This document shows, piece after piece, positions 1-10,374 of a stretch of 64,000 nt of DNA; the first letter of the stretch is position 1, and each line of letters begins with the position of its first letter. Position numbers and translations under genes: made by a program. The DNA lies in assembly GCA_019843655.1 (NCBI GenBank), contig JACDQD010000004.1:27725872-27789871 (forward strand), written 5' to 3'. The notes under the pieces were generated by a model. It was not told the DNA's origin and made no database searches. It was given only the letters and a program-made list of their open reading frames with translations. Source of the DNA: Lethocerus indicus. Lineage: Eukaryota; Arthropoda; Insecta; Hemiptera; Belostomatidae.

Positions 1-502
1 TGACTCGAGATATTTATATGAAATTTAGGTAGACATGTTTTCTTTCTTTTATTTTTAAGATAATAAAATTTAAGAATAAAACGACAGAGGGATAACCTTA
101 ATTACTAAATAGAGAAGTATAGAATATCAAGGGGGATTATACTCCGGTCACCCGGTGCTATTAAAAGGGAACCGTGTCGAATATCCAGCAGCACTTTGGA
201 ATTTTCATCAAAAGTACAAGGCGGGGCACAAGCCGGCAGGGACAATAGGATTTGCGTACGGGAGGCCGAAAAGGCAGGGAGAGTGAGAGATATGAAGAGA
301 GAGAGAGAGGTGGATAGGAGGATAGCACTGGCAGGAGAGGGACAGCGGATAAGAAAGACGCTCTGGTCATGAGATGGACGGGCGGGATGAGGGGGAGGGG
401 AGCAATTGGCCCAGATAGTCACGATATGCTGGGGATGCGGTGGCCTTGGGGGGCTGCAGAGCACAAGGTGGAACGCGTTATAAAACACGACCGGGGGCCC
501 AC
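1..502. other. 5' flank of Osiris-like gene 1
   Basis: No gene seen. The stretch 264-360 is purine-rich on the plus strand with GA runs, which opens a long low-complexity frame on the minus strand (105-488) that has no recognisable domain. GC rises toward the promoter. Confidence 0.5.
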
Positions 503-543
503 TATATAAGCCATTCGGGGCCCGGACGGTGACCGCTCACAGT
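503..543 (+). promoter_or_regulatory. TATA box and initiator of Osiris-like gene 1
   Basis: TATATAAG at 503-510 is followed about 30-35 nt later by an initiator-like TCACAGT at 537-543. The ATG lies at 586. Spacing fits a focused insect core promoter. Confidence 0.65.
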
Positions 544-585
544 GACAACACAGTGCGATATTCCCAGACCGTGTTCAAGAACAAA

Positions 586-784
586 ATGAAGACTCAGTTT
601 CCGGCCCTAGTCGCCCTCCTGGTCGCCGCATCGATATCGGCCTCCCTGGCCCAAACCCCGTCCGAAGGCGACGCCGCTATAGACACCACCATCGGAGACC
701 TAGTAGCCAACACGGGGGACTTCGTCAAGACCCTCAGGGACGAAGTTAAGATACTCGACGATGAACCGACCGGTGCTGTGACAG
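586..784 (+). CDS. Osiris-like gene 1, exon 1 (signal peptide)
   Basis: Encodes residues 1-66 and the first base of codon 67. It ends in ACA G followed by the donor GTAAGG, phase 1. It carries the signal peptide and a short acidic region rich in Asp, Glu and Thr. Confidence 0.82.
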
Positions 785-3700
785 GTAAGGGTAACGTCAA
801 CTGCCCAAAAATGATCCGCTTTAAATAAAAATTTAGTTCTCCCTACGAAGCTGGTTTAGCTTAAGATCAAATAAGAGAGTGAAGACGGATAAAATAGGTA
901 GCGCACGAGTGATTATAATAGTGTGATAGTGCGTGTCAAATCACTGAAAATATACATTTTATCTTTGATTTAACGCGCAATGTGTCGGTTATTTAATGCA
1001 TTAGTTTTGGAGTATTTTTCATTGTTAAAAATGGTTTCAAGAGGTCTGTATGGGAGATACTTCATTTGTTACGTGGTTGTGGGCCTTCTGTCCTTAGTCT
1101 TATTACTTCATCCGGAAAGGCTTTTATTCCCACAACTCGTGGTGTTATCACCACTCAAACCATCTTGAATTATACCGAGTAATTAAAAAATTAACCATTT
1201 ATTATTAAAATAAAATTATTTGTCGTATCATTTGTCGCAGATTTACATTTTCTTATTATAATCCCGGCGTTGTTCGGTGTGCATATGAACGTTTCAACTA
1301 CTGCAATTTGCAGCCGGTTTGCTGGTGACGCCAAATAATTACTGTCTGGTGCTATGTTCTACACCCCACCTTAACCGGAATTATGCGCTTGTTTCTATCT
1401 CATGTCCGGCAATTGTGTTCAATTTGCCCGACATGTCCGTGTAGATTCGACCTTAATGCACCGCAGTCGATTTATACGGCAATTTACTACTGTTTCAGAA
1501 TGGCGCTATTAGAAATATTTGTTTCTTGAAATATAAAAACAATGATATTTATTGTACAGCCAAATTTCGTACATGGATTGAAATTAAATAGTTTAATAAA
1601 TCACGCTCGCGGCGATCTGACAACAAAACATTAAAACTTTCCCAGAGGGGATTATTTTAATTGGCAAAATGTGAAAAATTTCCTTGAATCGTCCGATCTC
1701 GATAGACGGTCAAGCGACCCCTTCTAACGGACTGTGGTTTGTTCACTTTGCAGTAGTGCAGCGAATTACAGCCGTAGTACAGGCCAATTACGATGTTCCC
1801 TCACCGGGAAATAACTGTTGTGAGATAAGTGCCGTTTAATTTACTTTAAATTTTGAGAGAAGTACGGCCTCCCTTCGGGTCATCTCTGGGTTCCTATTGT
1901 CTACCTTGAACAGGATTTGGCGGAAACACCAAGGCTCCTAGTTAACGTAGGGTGTGAAGCAAGAAAGAATTGGGATTGAATATATAATTAGTGTAGCGGG
2001 ACCTAATTAAACGATACAAGATATTCAGCCAGGTCGGTTCATTACATGGCGTTGATTTGGGTCGCAATCATTAACCTGTATGACCATCGGCTAGTTGCAC
2101 CCATTTCTGCCATCGTTAATTGCGCTCACCATTTATTGCCAGTCAGTGTATGGTTTCATTATTTCAATTGTCTTATACAATTATGCAAACTTCAATATAT
2201 CACTGTTGAAAAGTGAATTTTATGTGTCCAAACATTAGAAGCGCGCATAACGGCAAATAAATGTAGAAATAAAATATTACACAATATGTTAGTTGCATAT
2301 TATGATCCTAGTAAAGAACATTCTTCAGACCGTTACCTTAAGAACTAGATGACTTTTCAAATATATGTCAGCCAACGTAATGGATGATATTTGCTATTCA
2401 GGCTATTTGCTATTTAAATTTGAAAAATCAAATTTAAGTTAAACTAACGGTTTGATTATTGCAAATTTTGAATGGTGCACCGATTTCGGATACGGCCGGG
2501 AAGATAGAGACAGTTGTTCTCTGACCGCAGTTTTATTTGGACGAGCAGCCAAGCTTGATGGGGCGAAATGTCACGGTTTTATAGCGCTAGGCGCCACAGT
2601 TATGCAGGCATGCTTGCCTGTTCAGCAACGCTTTCGGCATCTTTGATATCCCCTTTAATACACATTTAATACACGCCCTGCCTTTTGGATAATTTATTTT
2701 CAGTTTTTATGATAGTTGAGCAATGCTTGTTCAATACAAGATTATAGAGAAAACTCAAAAGTGATTTCTAAGATTTCATTGAGTTAAACAATACCTAATT
2801 GGTGATTGCAAAACTAAAATTAAAACTGAAATTGTGCCATAATAAGCTTAATTAGTTTTTGTTCTATGAATGAATATTGTAGATTTTAATAATATTCACT
2901 CAATTGGAAGTGTTTTGGGAAAAAGTCTAATTTACTCGTTACAATATATGGAAATGTTTATAACGTATTAAACTAAAATAATAAATTGAACCTAATTATT
3001 AATAATAATTAAATTGATTTTGTCTGTGATTTCCAGGAAGAGGCAAAAAGTACAACAAACTGGCAATCGGTATGGTCATTGGTGTTAAGTTTCTGTCGTT
3101 GGTCTATTCATTTATGATGGCTGTGAAGGCGCTGGCATTGAAAGCTCTGCTTATCAGCAAGTTCGGTCTTATCACAACAATAGTCGTCGGTATCAAGTAC
3201 ATGATGGAGAGGATGGGCGACTCCCACCCGAACGTAACACCCTATCATTCATCGCACCAGGTATAACATAGTTCTAGTCATTAAAATAAATAGAAAGCAA
3301 TAAAATATATATTACTGACCAGCAGGTGGTATCAGAATAAACGAGGCATAAACATTGCAGGACTTGCAGCTCTACTTCATACCAACAAAACGAAAAAAAC
3401 GTTTAAAAAATAGTATTACATGAACGCGCGTAATGAACTAGTATTTTATTGTGCTTTATAAATATTACATACTATTAATGGATCTTCCGAGAGACAAGCT
3501 GATTGGAACCTATATTCGGTAAACTGTTATAAATACGCGTCTGACACAACATACAACACGAAAATTTAAAAAAAGTGTCATTACGAATAATTAGTGAAAT
3601 AAAATCGTAAATAATAGCTTAAAGAAGGACAGGATGAGAGATGTTGCTGTAGAAAAGCGAACCTTGTGTTCTATATTATTTATCATTTTCGGGATAGATG

Positions 3701-6155
3701 TGCGTGAGTTCAGAGCGCGTGAAGAGATATATAAAATACTCCCGTCTGATAAAGGAAACGCAACGGTCGTGATAGGAATGAAAATATACAGGACGAAACT
3801 TTCTTAATACTCCTGTAAACTGCCCTACTAATGAAGATCCATCGAGCGTAAAAAGGCACTAAACAATTACTGGTGTATTTAACACTTTATTATGAATAAA
3901 GTTCAGTAATTATTCTTTCGGAAGTCCCACTGAAAAGTTGGCACGGATAAAAGGAAAGCGTAAAATGTCGAACGATTTATTCATAAACTGACAATTGAAT
4001 TGCTCAACTCAGCGTGTCCGGTCAGTAGTTCCATTTTCCTGAATTAAAATTAAAATTATGCCTTAGTTTAGTGACCTGCACCCGTAATCCATTCAATTAA
4101 CAATTAAAAGTGGTTATACTTCGGATGCTGGAACTAGAATTCTGTTCAGTATTGACTGTTACTTCCCCTTAAGAGGAATGTAGCTCCATTCTTCATTACA
4201 TTTTACAAGTTAGAGCGAAATTAGGAGGAAATTTAGGAAAATTTAAGTTTGAAGTCTCGAGCGATTTACAGTTTAAATAAGGGATTACTCCAAATTCAAA
4301 AATATATAACTGTAGGAAGGCGTGAAAGCCGGCTTATAAGTTTGTTCATTTTAGGTTTATAAAGCAGGGAGATTTCCTCATAATTGGAAATTTGGAAAAA
4401 CTAATTCAAGCTGAGAAAAATGTTAGGAAAGGACAATTATTTAAACACTTATTATGCTTAATTTAATAATTTGAGTGGGCGCTTATTTTTATGTGAGGCA
4501 TTTTTATGTGTCTTGGTCCATCAGTGGTGTCTTGGTGTATCAGTTAACAAGAACAATTTTTATATATAGTGCTATAATTAATAATTACATATATTATTGT
4601 TGTTGTAAAGCAATGGTCGTCGGTGCCTGTTTGGACCAGCGGAGGATGGAACGAGGTTGCCAGCGGGTCCGAGATCTCGCAGTCGCACGCTTCATACCCG
4701 GTCTCCGGTTCCGAGATATCTCAGGCCGTACCCTCCGAGGAGGTGGGAGCCTCCGAACTGCAGGCCCACGTAGCCAACCTATACCAGAGCAACTACGTCC
4801 CCAAGAGTGAGTACATACAAATAGAAGCAAACCCTGTAACGTTGTAACGGATACATAGCCTCATAAGTGAACACTACGAAAGAACATGTCACCACGTTAT
4901 GTTACTATGCCAACGCGGCAGTCATACATCTAATTTAATTGTATTAATTAAAAATACTTTTTGATTTTTGGAAATTTGAGAATGTTAATTTAACGCTGTT
5001 ATTTCCCGCTTCATCACGCTTAATACATTAACCATGCACGAATCCGTACAGTGCCATTCATAAACACAAAGTAAAGAGAGAAGTCAAACAAAGGAGAGGA
5101 ATAACGAGGGGGATAATATGTACGACAAGCGTTACGGCCCTGAATAGCACTTGGTGTTTATTTAATGTTAAATAAACTCAAAGATGACCGCTCATTATTA
5201 CAGCCGTATTATTACAATACGGAACCTCTAGGTAATAATCTAGTGGAATTACTTATAACATAACAGCAGTGTATAAAATATGTTATAATAAGTAGAAGTG
5301 TGTTCAATAGAACAATTAAGAAACACACAAGTCGTAAGCGTGGTGGGCAATTATTTATAATTTTCTTTAACCGAAATTTCGGGCAATAATTATTCTATTT
5401 ACTTTTACGATTACAGACATAGCAGTTAATTTATTGTGCTTGTTCTGAATCTAATTTGTAATTTGTTCTGAAATCTAAATCACTTTAGTTACTTAGCACC
5501 AATAATGCGGATAATATCCGCTATTGTCAGAAAAGTTAGAAGGATGAATAGTGGGCGGATGAAAGGATGGACCGCTGGGCCCCCGATTAATTTTAATTAA
5601 ATTCCAATTGTAACCAGCTAGCCTTTAACGCTCTTTATATGAGCCGACTGTACATGAAATAGCGGTCCAAAAGTAACCGCATAGGACGGCAACTTCCGTC
5701 CTGCTCATTTTGCATAATAACATTTCCCTTTTGCAGAACGATTTAGATTTAATTAACATGTCAAGTTAATTGCCTGACGGGCCGGAGTAAAGGATCTAGA
5801 AGTTTTAATTGGTAAGGGCCAGTTATAACAGCGGATACAGCTTCAGCTCGTGTTTGGACGTTTTCGGTAACTTTTTCGGCAACCAAATTATTTTTCATCA
5901 TCCGGCGAATATATAAAATACATTATTAATAAATTATCCGGCAACAACGGGACGGTGATTGTCACATGGTTCAATTCATTTATCTAAATGAAAACTAGAC
6001 AAATGTCTTTGTAGTCTTTCCCTTCTAAATTCTACAGTACTGTGCACTAACAGATTTATTGTTCTACAGCCGCAGAAAGGAAGAGCCAAATTTTACTGCC
6101 AACCAAATACAAGACTACAGTCTACAAGACTACTATCAAGAAGTATGAGCAATGA
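586..6155 (+). CDS. Osiris-like secreted/membrane protein, four exons, complete
   Basis: Spliced CDS from exons 586-784, 3037-3260, 4611-4806 and 6070-6155, with phases 1, 0 and 1 matching throughout; 705 nt encode 234 residues plus TGA. Seen: signal peptide at residues 1-22 (start MKTQFPAL, likely cleavage after SLA), an acidic stretch at about 24-62, the basic motif RGKK at 68-71, and one long hydrophobic Ala/Leu/Lys segment at about 75-123. A Ser/Glu-rich tail follows with SGSEISQ repeated at 159-165 and 173-179, and a basic Lys/Thr/Tyr C-terminus. Known: Osiris (DUF1676) proteins have a signal peptide, a Lys-flanked hydrophobic domain and a C-terminal Tyr-containing motif; they act in the endosomal/secretory pathway of cuticle-secreting cells. 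Odd: no cysteine, so the usual N-terminal two-Cys region is absent, and the protein is short. Start chosen because it opens the signal peptide 45-50 nt downstream of a TATA/Inr promoter. The splice model is firm; the family name is inferred from the hydrophobic domain and the paralogue at 9989-17445. Confidence 0.8.
785..3036 (+). other. Intron 1 of Osiris-like gene 1
   Basis: 2,252-bp intron, GTAAGG...TTTCCAG, AT-rich. Apart from a small hairpin (GTGGTG-TTAT-CACCAC at about 1140-1155) I see no exon, RNA gene or transposon in it. Confidence 0.75.
3037..3260 (+). CDS. Osiris-like gene 1, exon 2 (hydrophobic domain)
   Basis: Acceptor TTTCCAG precedes 3037. Joining to exon 1 gives Gly-Arg-Gly-Lys-Lys and then about 45 hydrophobic residues with regularly spaced Lys (KALALKALLISK). 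It ends at CAG before the donor GTATAA, phase 0. This exon aligns by eye with the start of exon 2 in the minus-strand paralogue (positions 10374 downward). Confidence 0.82.
3261..4610 (+). other. Intron 2 of Osiris-like gene 1
   Basis: 1,350-bp intron, GTATAA...TTGTAAAG. AT-rich, nothing recognisable inside. Confidence 0.72.
4611..4806 (+). CDS. Osiris-like gene 1, exon 3 (Ser/Glu-rich tail)
   Basis: Acceptor TTGTAAAG precedes 4611 in phase 0. The exon encodes a Trp/Ser/Glu-rich segment with two copies of SGSEISQ and the segment ELQAHVANLYQSNYVPK, which sits where Osiris proteins carry their AQxLAY-like motif. Donor GTGAGT follows at 4807, phase 1. Confidence 0.78.
4807..6069 (+). other. Intron 3 of Osiris-like gene 1
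   Basis: 1,263-bp intron, GTGAGT...GTTCTACAG. AT-rich, nothing recognisable inside. Confidence 0.72.
6070..6155 (+). CDS. Osiris-like gene 1, exon 4 (basic C-terminus)
   Basis: Acceptor GTTCTACAG precedes 6070. Phase 1 joining gives Thr-Ala-Glu-Arg-Lys and then 23 further residues ending in a Lys/Thr/Tyr-rich tail with YKTT twice, and TGA at 6153-6155. Too short for a length-filtered ORF search but in frame with exon 3 and at a good acceptor. Confidence 0.75.
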
Positions 6156-6228
6156 TAAGGGACAACGCCGAACAATGGAACAGTTAATCCGCCAGCGATC
6201 TGGCGAGAAGTCGTCTTCGAATACGTAC

Positions 6229-6277
6229 AAACCTATATTTAAAAAAATGTCTGAAAGAATAATTAAGTTGAATAATT
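6229..6277 (+). repeat. 49-bp direct repeat, copy 1
   Basis: Matches 6869-6917 at 48 of 49 positions (A versus C near the fifth base). The copies are exactly 640 bp apart and share no further similarity on their outer sides. This copy lies in the predicted 3' UTR of Osiris-like gene 1. Confidence 0.9.
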
Positions 6278-6395
6278 TAAAATTAGTCCATTGCTAGGAT
6301 ATTGTGATCTAATTTAACTTAGCGTATATTCCGGCAAAGTTTAACAACCGTTGGCCTGTTCTAAGGTGTCTAGGGAATTATTTATTATTAATTAG

Positions 6396-6401
6396 AATAA
6401 A
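6396..6401 (+). terminator. Candidate poly(A) signal of Osiris-like gene 1
   Basis: First AATAAA downstream of the stop codon, about 240 nt after TGA. It lies past the first copy of the 49-bp repeat at 6229-6277, which would therefore be in the 3' UTR. Confidence 0.45.
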
Positions 6402-6868
6402 TTCATACACGGTTAAAATTTCAAATATAAAAATCGCATTTATGGGCGAGCGCTTTGTCGTCTTGCGCCGATCGAGCCTACTCCTACAGACCAAAGAATG
6501 ATATTTCGGTCCGGTATGATTCAGACCACAAAGGACCAACTATATTTATTTTAATATTTATTTAACTAATTTATTTATAAAATAATTTATCAGTGTAGTT
6601 TTTGAACATGTAAATACATTGTAATACGAAAAGTAAACGAAATTTATTCCACTTAGAATGTAATAGCATCGTAGACAACATTTCTTGTACTATTATTTAT
6701 TATTTATGTACCTTCGGACAATAAATTATAGCAATTATAATATTAGAATTGTTTTACTCCAACCCACAATTACTGTAATACTAATTTCTAAATTTAAATC
6801 TGTTTTTATTTTAATAATTTCAGAGCTTCAGATAATCAATTCTTCCACATTGCTTACCATCAACGAAT

Positions 6869-6917
6869 AAACCTCTATTTAAAAAAATGTCTGAAAGAAT
6901 AATTAAGTTGAATAATT
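6869..6917 (+). repeat. 49-bp direct repeat, copy 2
   Basis: Second copy of the repeat at 6229-6277. The 591-bp segment between the copies has no obvious terminal repeats or coding capacity; it may be an inserted segment or the remains of a tandem duplication. Confidence 0.9.
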
Positions 6918-8413
6918 ATAGCTGTCCTGTATTATTCCTCACCATTAAAAAATGAATCTTTCAACATTTCTATATTTTCGCATTATAATAACATTTTCCA
7001 TACCTGCTATATTCAATGTTGTAAACATGTCATGGTGGGCATTTTATACTGATTTCTACCAAATTTATTACAGTGTGCGTTCGTTTATATTTCTGGCATG
7101 AAGGCCAGATATATTTAAAATAAAATAATGCCACATTTGTAGTACGTTGGTGTTACGGATAACCTCCTTGCTACAATTTAAATGTACACTATAATTTACT
7201 TACATAAAATTACAAATCAATTTATAATCGTTTCTCAGGATAAATCCATCTTACTAACGGACTAAGTGCCTATTCCAATTGACACACACGCACATATCCC
7301 TGTTACAGCCATGGATATTGGCCAAATAAGATCTAGTATTTTATAGTTATATATTGTATAGAATTGTGCAATGTAGTAATATATAGTATTAGTATTTAGT
7401 ATAGCATACACAGATGTTTTTTTTAACAGAAGGTGCCTAGATACTCTATGTAACACTTTTTTCTCAACCAACTCAGTTATTTAGGTACAGACGATGGCGC
7501 TATGCCGAAACCTGTCTGCCAATTGACCAAAATCGCGGGTAGTGTCACAATCATCTGTGATAATTCATAAAAAATTGTCTAGGCAGTATTTTCAGGCAGA
7601 AACGTCAATAATTAACTCACCTAAATTTTTTAAATTAATATACCAAAAACTAATGCGAACTTAAGGACGTTGGAACCACGCCTTACAAAAATCTTCAATT
7701 CGCCCGTTTCACAGATATGTCGTAGATTAGTCCTGAATTGTATTGAGATCTACCGTAAAATAAAATAAAACTTACTGCTTTGTTTCTCTAGACTAAAACT
7801 AGAAGAGTGGCTATAACGAAGTCGCTTCCTTTAGATATCTACAAAACATCATGCATTATCATGATGAGATATCAGTGCTGAACACAGAAATTTTCTTTTG
7901 TGAAATACACTGTTAAAAATGTTAAAAGGATATCTCTAGTTGAAGATTATTCATCAGCAGCCGCCAGGCACAAATAGTAGATCACTTTATTAAAGGAATT
8001 GTAGGGAAGAATGGTAGAAGCATAGGGACGCTGGAACCGGTTGAGACTAAATAAGGAACTGGAGAAAGAAAATCGCGCTAATTGATATACAAAACTCACT
8101 GACAACTAGATAGATACCTCCAGTTAAACACCTTCAGTTATATAAAGTAACTTAATGTAAATGTATATTAAAACATACAATTATCGATATAAATAAGCCA
8201 TGTTTTAAAAGTTTATATTAGTTTAAATGAAATTTTATAATTGAGCATTAATTTCCTTTTTTATAATAATATTTCCCAGTTTAAAGAGACATTTACAGTT
8301 TTTTAATTTCAATCCTTACAGAAGTCTGTTAACAGAATATTAACTACAATATTTTAATATGCTATAATGATATTAGAAGGAACCAATACTTACGAACCAA
8401 GCGTCATATTGAG

Positions 8414-8437
8414 AACATATTGGTTCTCCAATATGTT
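8414..8437. repeat. Perfect inverted repeat, 10-bp stem, 4-nt loop
   Basis: AACATATTGG, loop TTCT, CCAATATGTT. No coding context; no adjacent T-run or other terminator feature is expected in a eukaryote. Function unknown. Confidence 0.8.
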
Positions 8438-9638
8438 GGGTTCTCCAAACAGTTTTGGGCGTTAGTGAGTAAAAGACATTAGAATTTGAGAAAAACAAAA
8501 TTTATTTGCTTACATTTTATATATTTACAGTTTGGGTATTATTTACAATTGTCTATTTATTCCACCCTGAGTAAATGAAGAGTAACGTCTTGTCCATTTA
8601 ATTGCACTTATGTACAGTAACGTCCAGTTGGGTGACATCAGTCGGGCAACGTCGGTCAGGTGTAATTGTCATTTCATTATATTACATTATATTATATTGT
8701 CACTGTCATATAAATCACGAGCCATTTCGTGGGCCTCACAGGGCCCCATTAGGTCAGTTAACTGTACTAGAATCAGTTCTATCCCGTCAGGAGGTCAGTC
8801 TGTCGGTAATGTCTGTCCTATTTCTATAATTAATAAATACGCGCAACAACGACGTTATATCTAAGCTATATTACAATGCCAATACTTCTGTTCCCGCAAT
8901 AAATTAAAAATAAATTATTTGTAGTTTTATAAGTTAGAAATAAATTAAAATAGAATAAAAACAAACGAAATGGCCGAATTTCCCGACGTAGCGGCGTGGT
9001 CCTTTCTGGCACAAAATCTGAAAAAAGTGAAATTAAATTCAGTATCTCATTGTAAACCAATGTCAAATGTAATTATTCCATTATTTTATCCTATTCAGGT
9101 TGTGACAGGTATATTACAAATGATTCGATTATAAATACCTACCACAATTTGTAAAATATGGGTTCGTACAGATTACAGACAAATACAAACGGCGGCTCCA
9201 ATATAATTAAATTGTTTTACAATGCGAAATTTTTGTAATAGCTACCCAATAAAATGGCTTTATGTGTTTTTGGATTAGCGCCCGGGAAAACACATGTTAT
9301 TTTAAAAGGAAACCAAGAATTTGGGCTCGATAATCCAATTACAAGTTAGTTCACGTTAGGCACGGAATCGGCGAAAACAATTCGGAAGCGCACCATTGAA
9401 TACTCGGAAGAGTGGAATCGGTAACATCCGTTGCTCCAGATAATATACGAATCACTTATTTCCACAGTTAGACACAACGCTTCAGCGAGTGCTAACCAAA
9501 CCGAAGAAAGGTTTACAGCCATTCAATTAGGAACGGAGAATGCAAGTGGCCAACACGGGAGTACTTCTAAGTCAAGAATATTGAAATTCTTTCCTGCTTT
9601 CTACCGGAATTATATTTAGAAACAATTTCTCTGATGTT

Positions 9639-9644
9639 TTTATT
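9639..9644 (-). terminator. Candidate poly(A) signal of Osiris-like gene 2
   Basis: First AATAAA on the minus strand downstream of the stop, about 345 nt away. No closer AATAAA or ATTAAA was seen. Confidence 0.4.
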
Positions 9645-9988
9645 AGTTATACTAGGTAAAGTTCATATATGACTCTTAAGGAAAATAGTTTGGAAATAAA
9701 TTACAACCAGCAATCAGTCATTATTAAAGGTCTTATCCGATCCCATTTTCACAATATCTTGACAAGAAATTGATTTAGTCTGACTTTTGGAGTTAATTGA
9801 TTTGTTACAGGTGAAGGATCTCAATATACTTTATATAAGGATTAAGTAACATGGTAGAATATATAGTTCCTTAATCAACTATTGATGTATTATACCATTT
9901 CTTTTTGTGTTCTACTAAACTGGCTTACTCGATACTCCGACAGAAACACTGTCTGGGATAACTTTCATTATAATGGGCTGATACATAC

Positions 9989-10374
9989 CTATTGCTGTTT
10001 GACGTGAGCCCGGTAGGCCAGCTGTTGAGGATCGCCCGACGGTACGGGGGAAACGTCTATGGACCTGCCCCAGCCCGAGCTGTAGGAGTCGCCTCCGGCG
10101 TGGTGGGGTGCCGGGGCAGCGGCGTGGTGCTCGACGCTGGCTATGTGGCTGTGGCTGTGGTGCGGGTGGGCCACCACCTCGTAGGTCACGAACCTGTCCT
10201 GGGCGAACAGCTTCTTCAGCCCGATTATCGCCGCCAACAGGAACGCCAGCTTGGCCACCAACAGGGCCTTGCCCACAAGAAGGGCCAGCGCCTTGAAGGC
10301 CAACACACCGACCATACCTATCTTCATGGCGCCCGCCGCAAGCAGGGGCCCCAACTGCTTCATTTTACCACGAC
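9989..10374 (-). CDS. Osiris-like gene 2, exon 2 (hydrophobic domain and C-terminus)
   Basis: Acceptor TTTGTTTGGGCAG precedes 10374. The exon reads G-RGKMKQLG, then the hydrophobic Ala/Leu/Lys domain, a His/Ala-rich tail and TAG at 9991-9989, 127 whole codons plus stop. Codons are GC-rich compared with the surrounding introns, as expected for real coding sequence. Confidence 0.82.

Larger units (their letters stand above)
6402..9638. other. Intergenic region between the convergent Osiris-like genes
   Basis: AT-rich and without a supported gene. Contains the second 49-bp repeat, a perfect 10-bp-stem hairpin at 8414-8437 and an ATT-rich simple tract near 8675-8700. The short open frames here are consistent with chance. 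Confidence 0.6.

Noticed and set aside
105..488. 127-codon minus-strand frame rich in Pro and Ser
   Set aside because: It arises from the purine-rich tract and overlaps the promoter flank of the Osiris-like gene; low complexity and no domain.
980..1168. Short plus-strand frame with a hydrophobic run
   Set aside because: Lies inside intron 1 of Osiris-like gene 1, has no suitable splice context and no recognisable family.
4475..4830. Overlapping frames on both strands around exon 3
   Set aside because: They are out-of-frame shadows of the real exon 4611-4806 or run through its acceptor.
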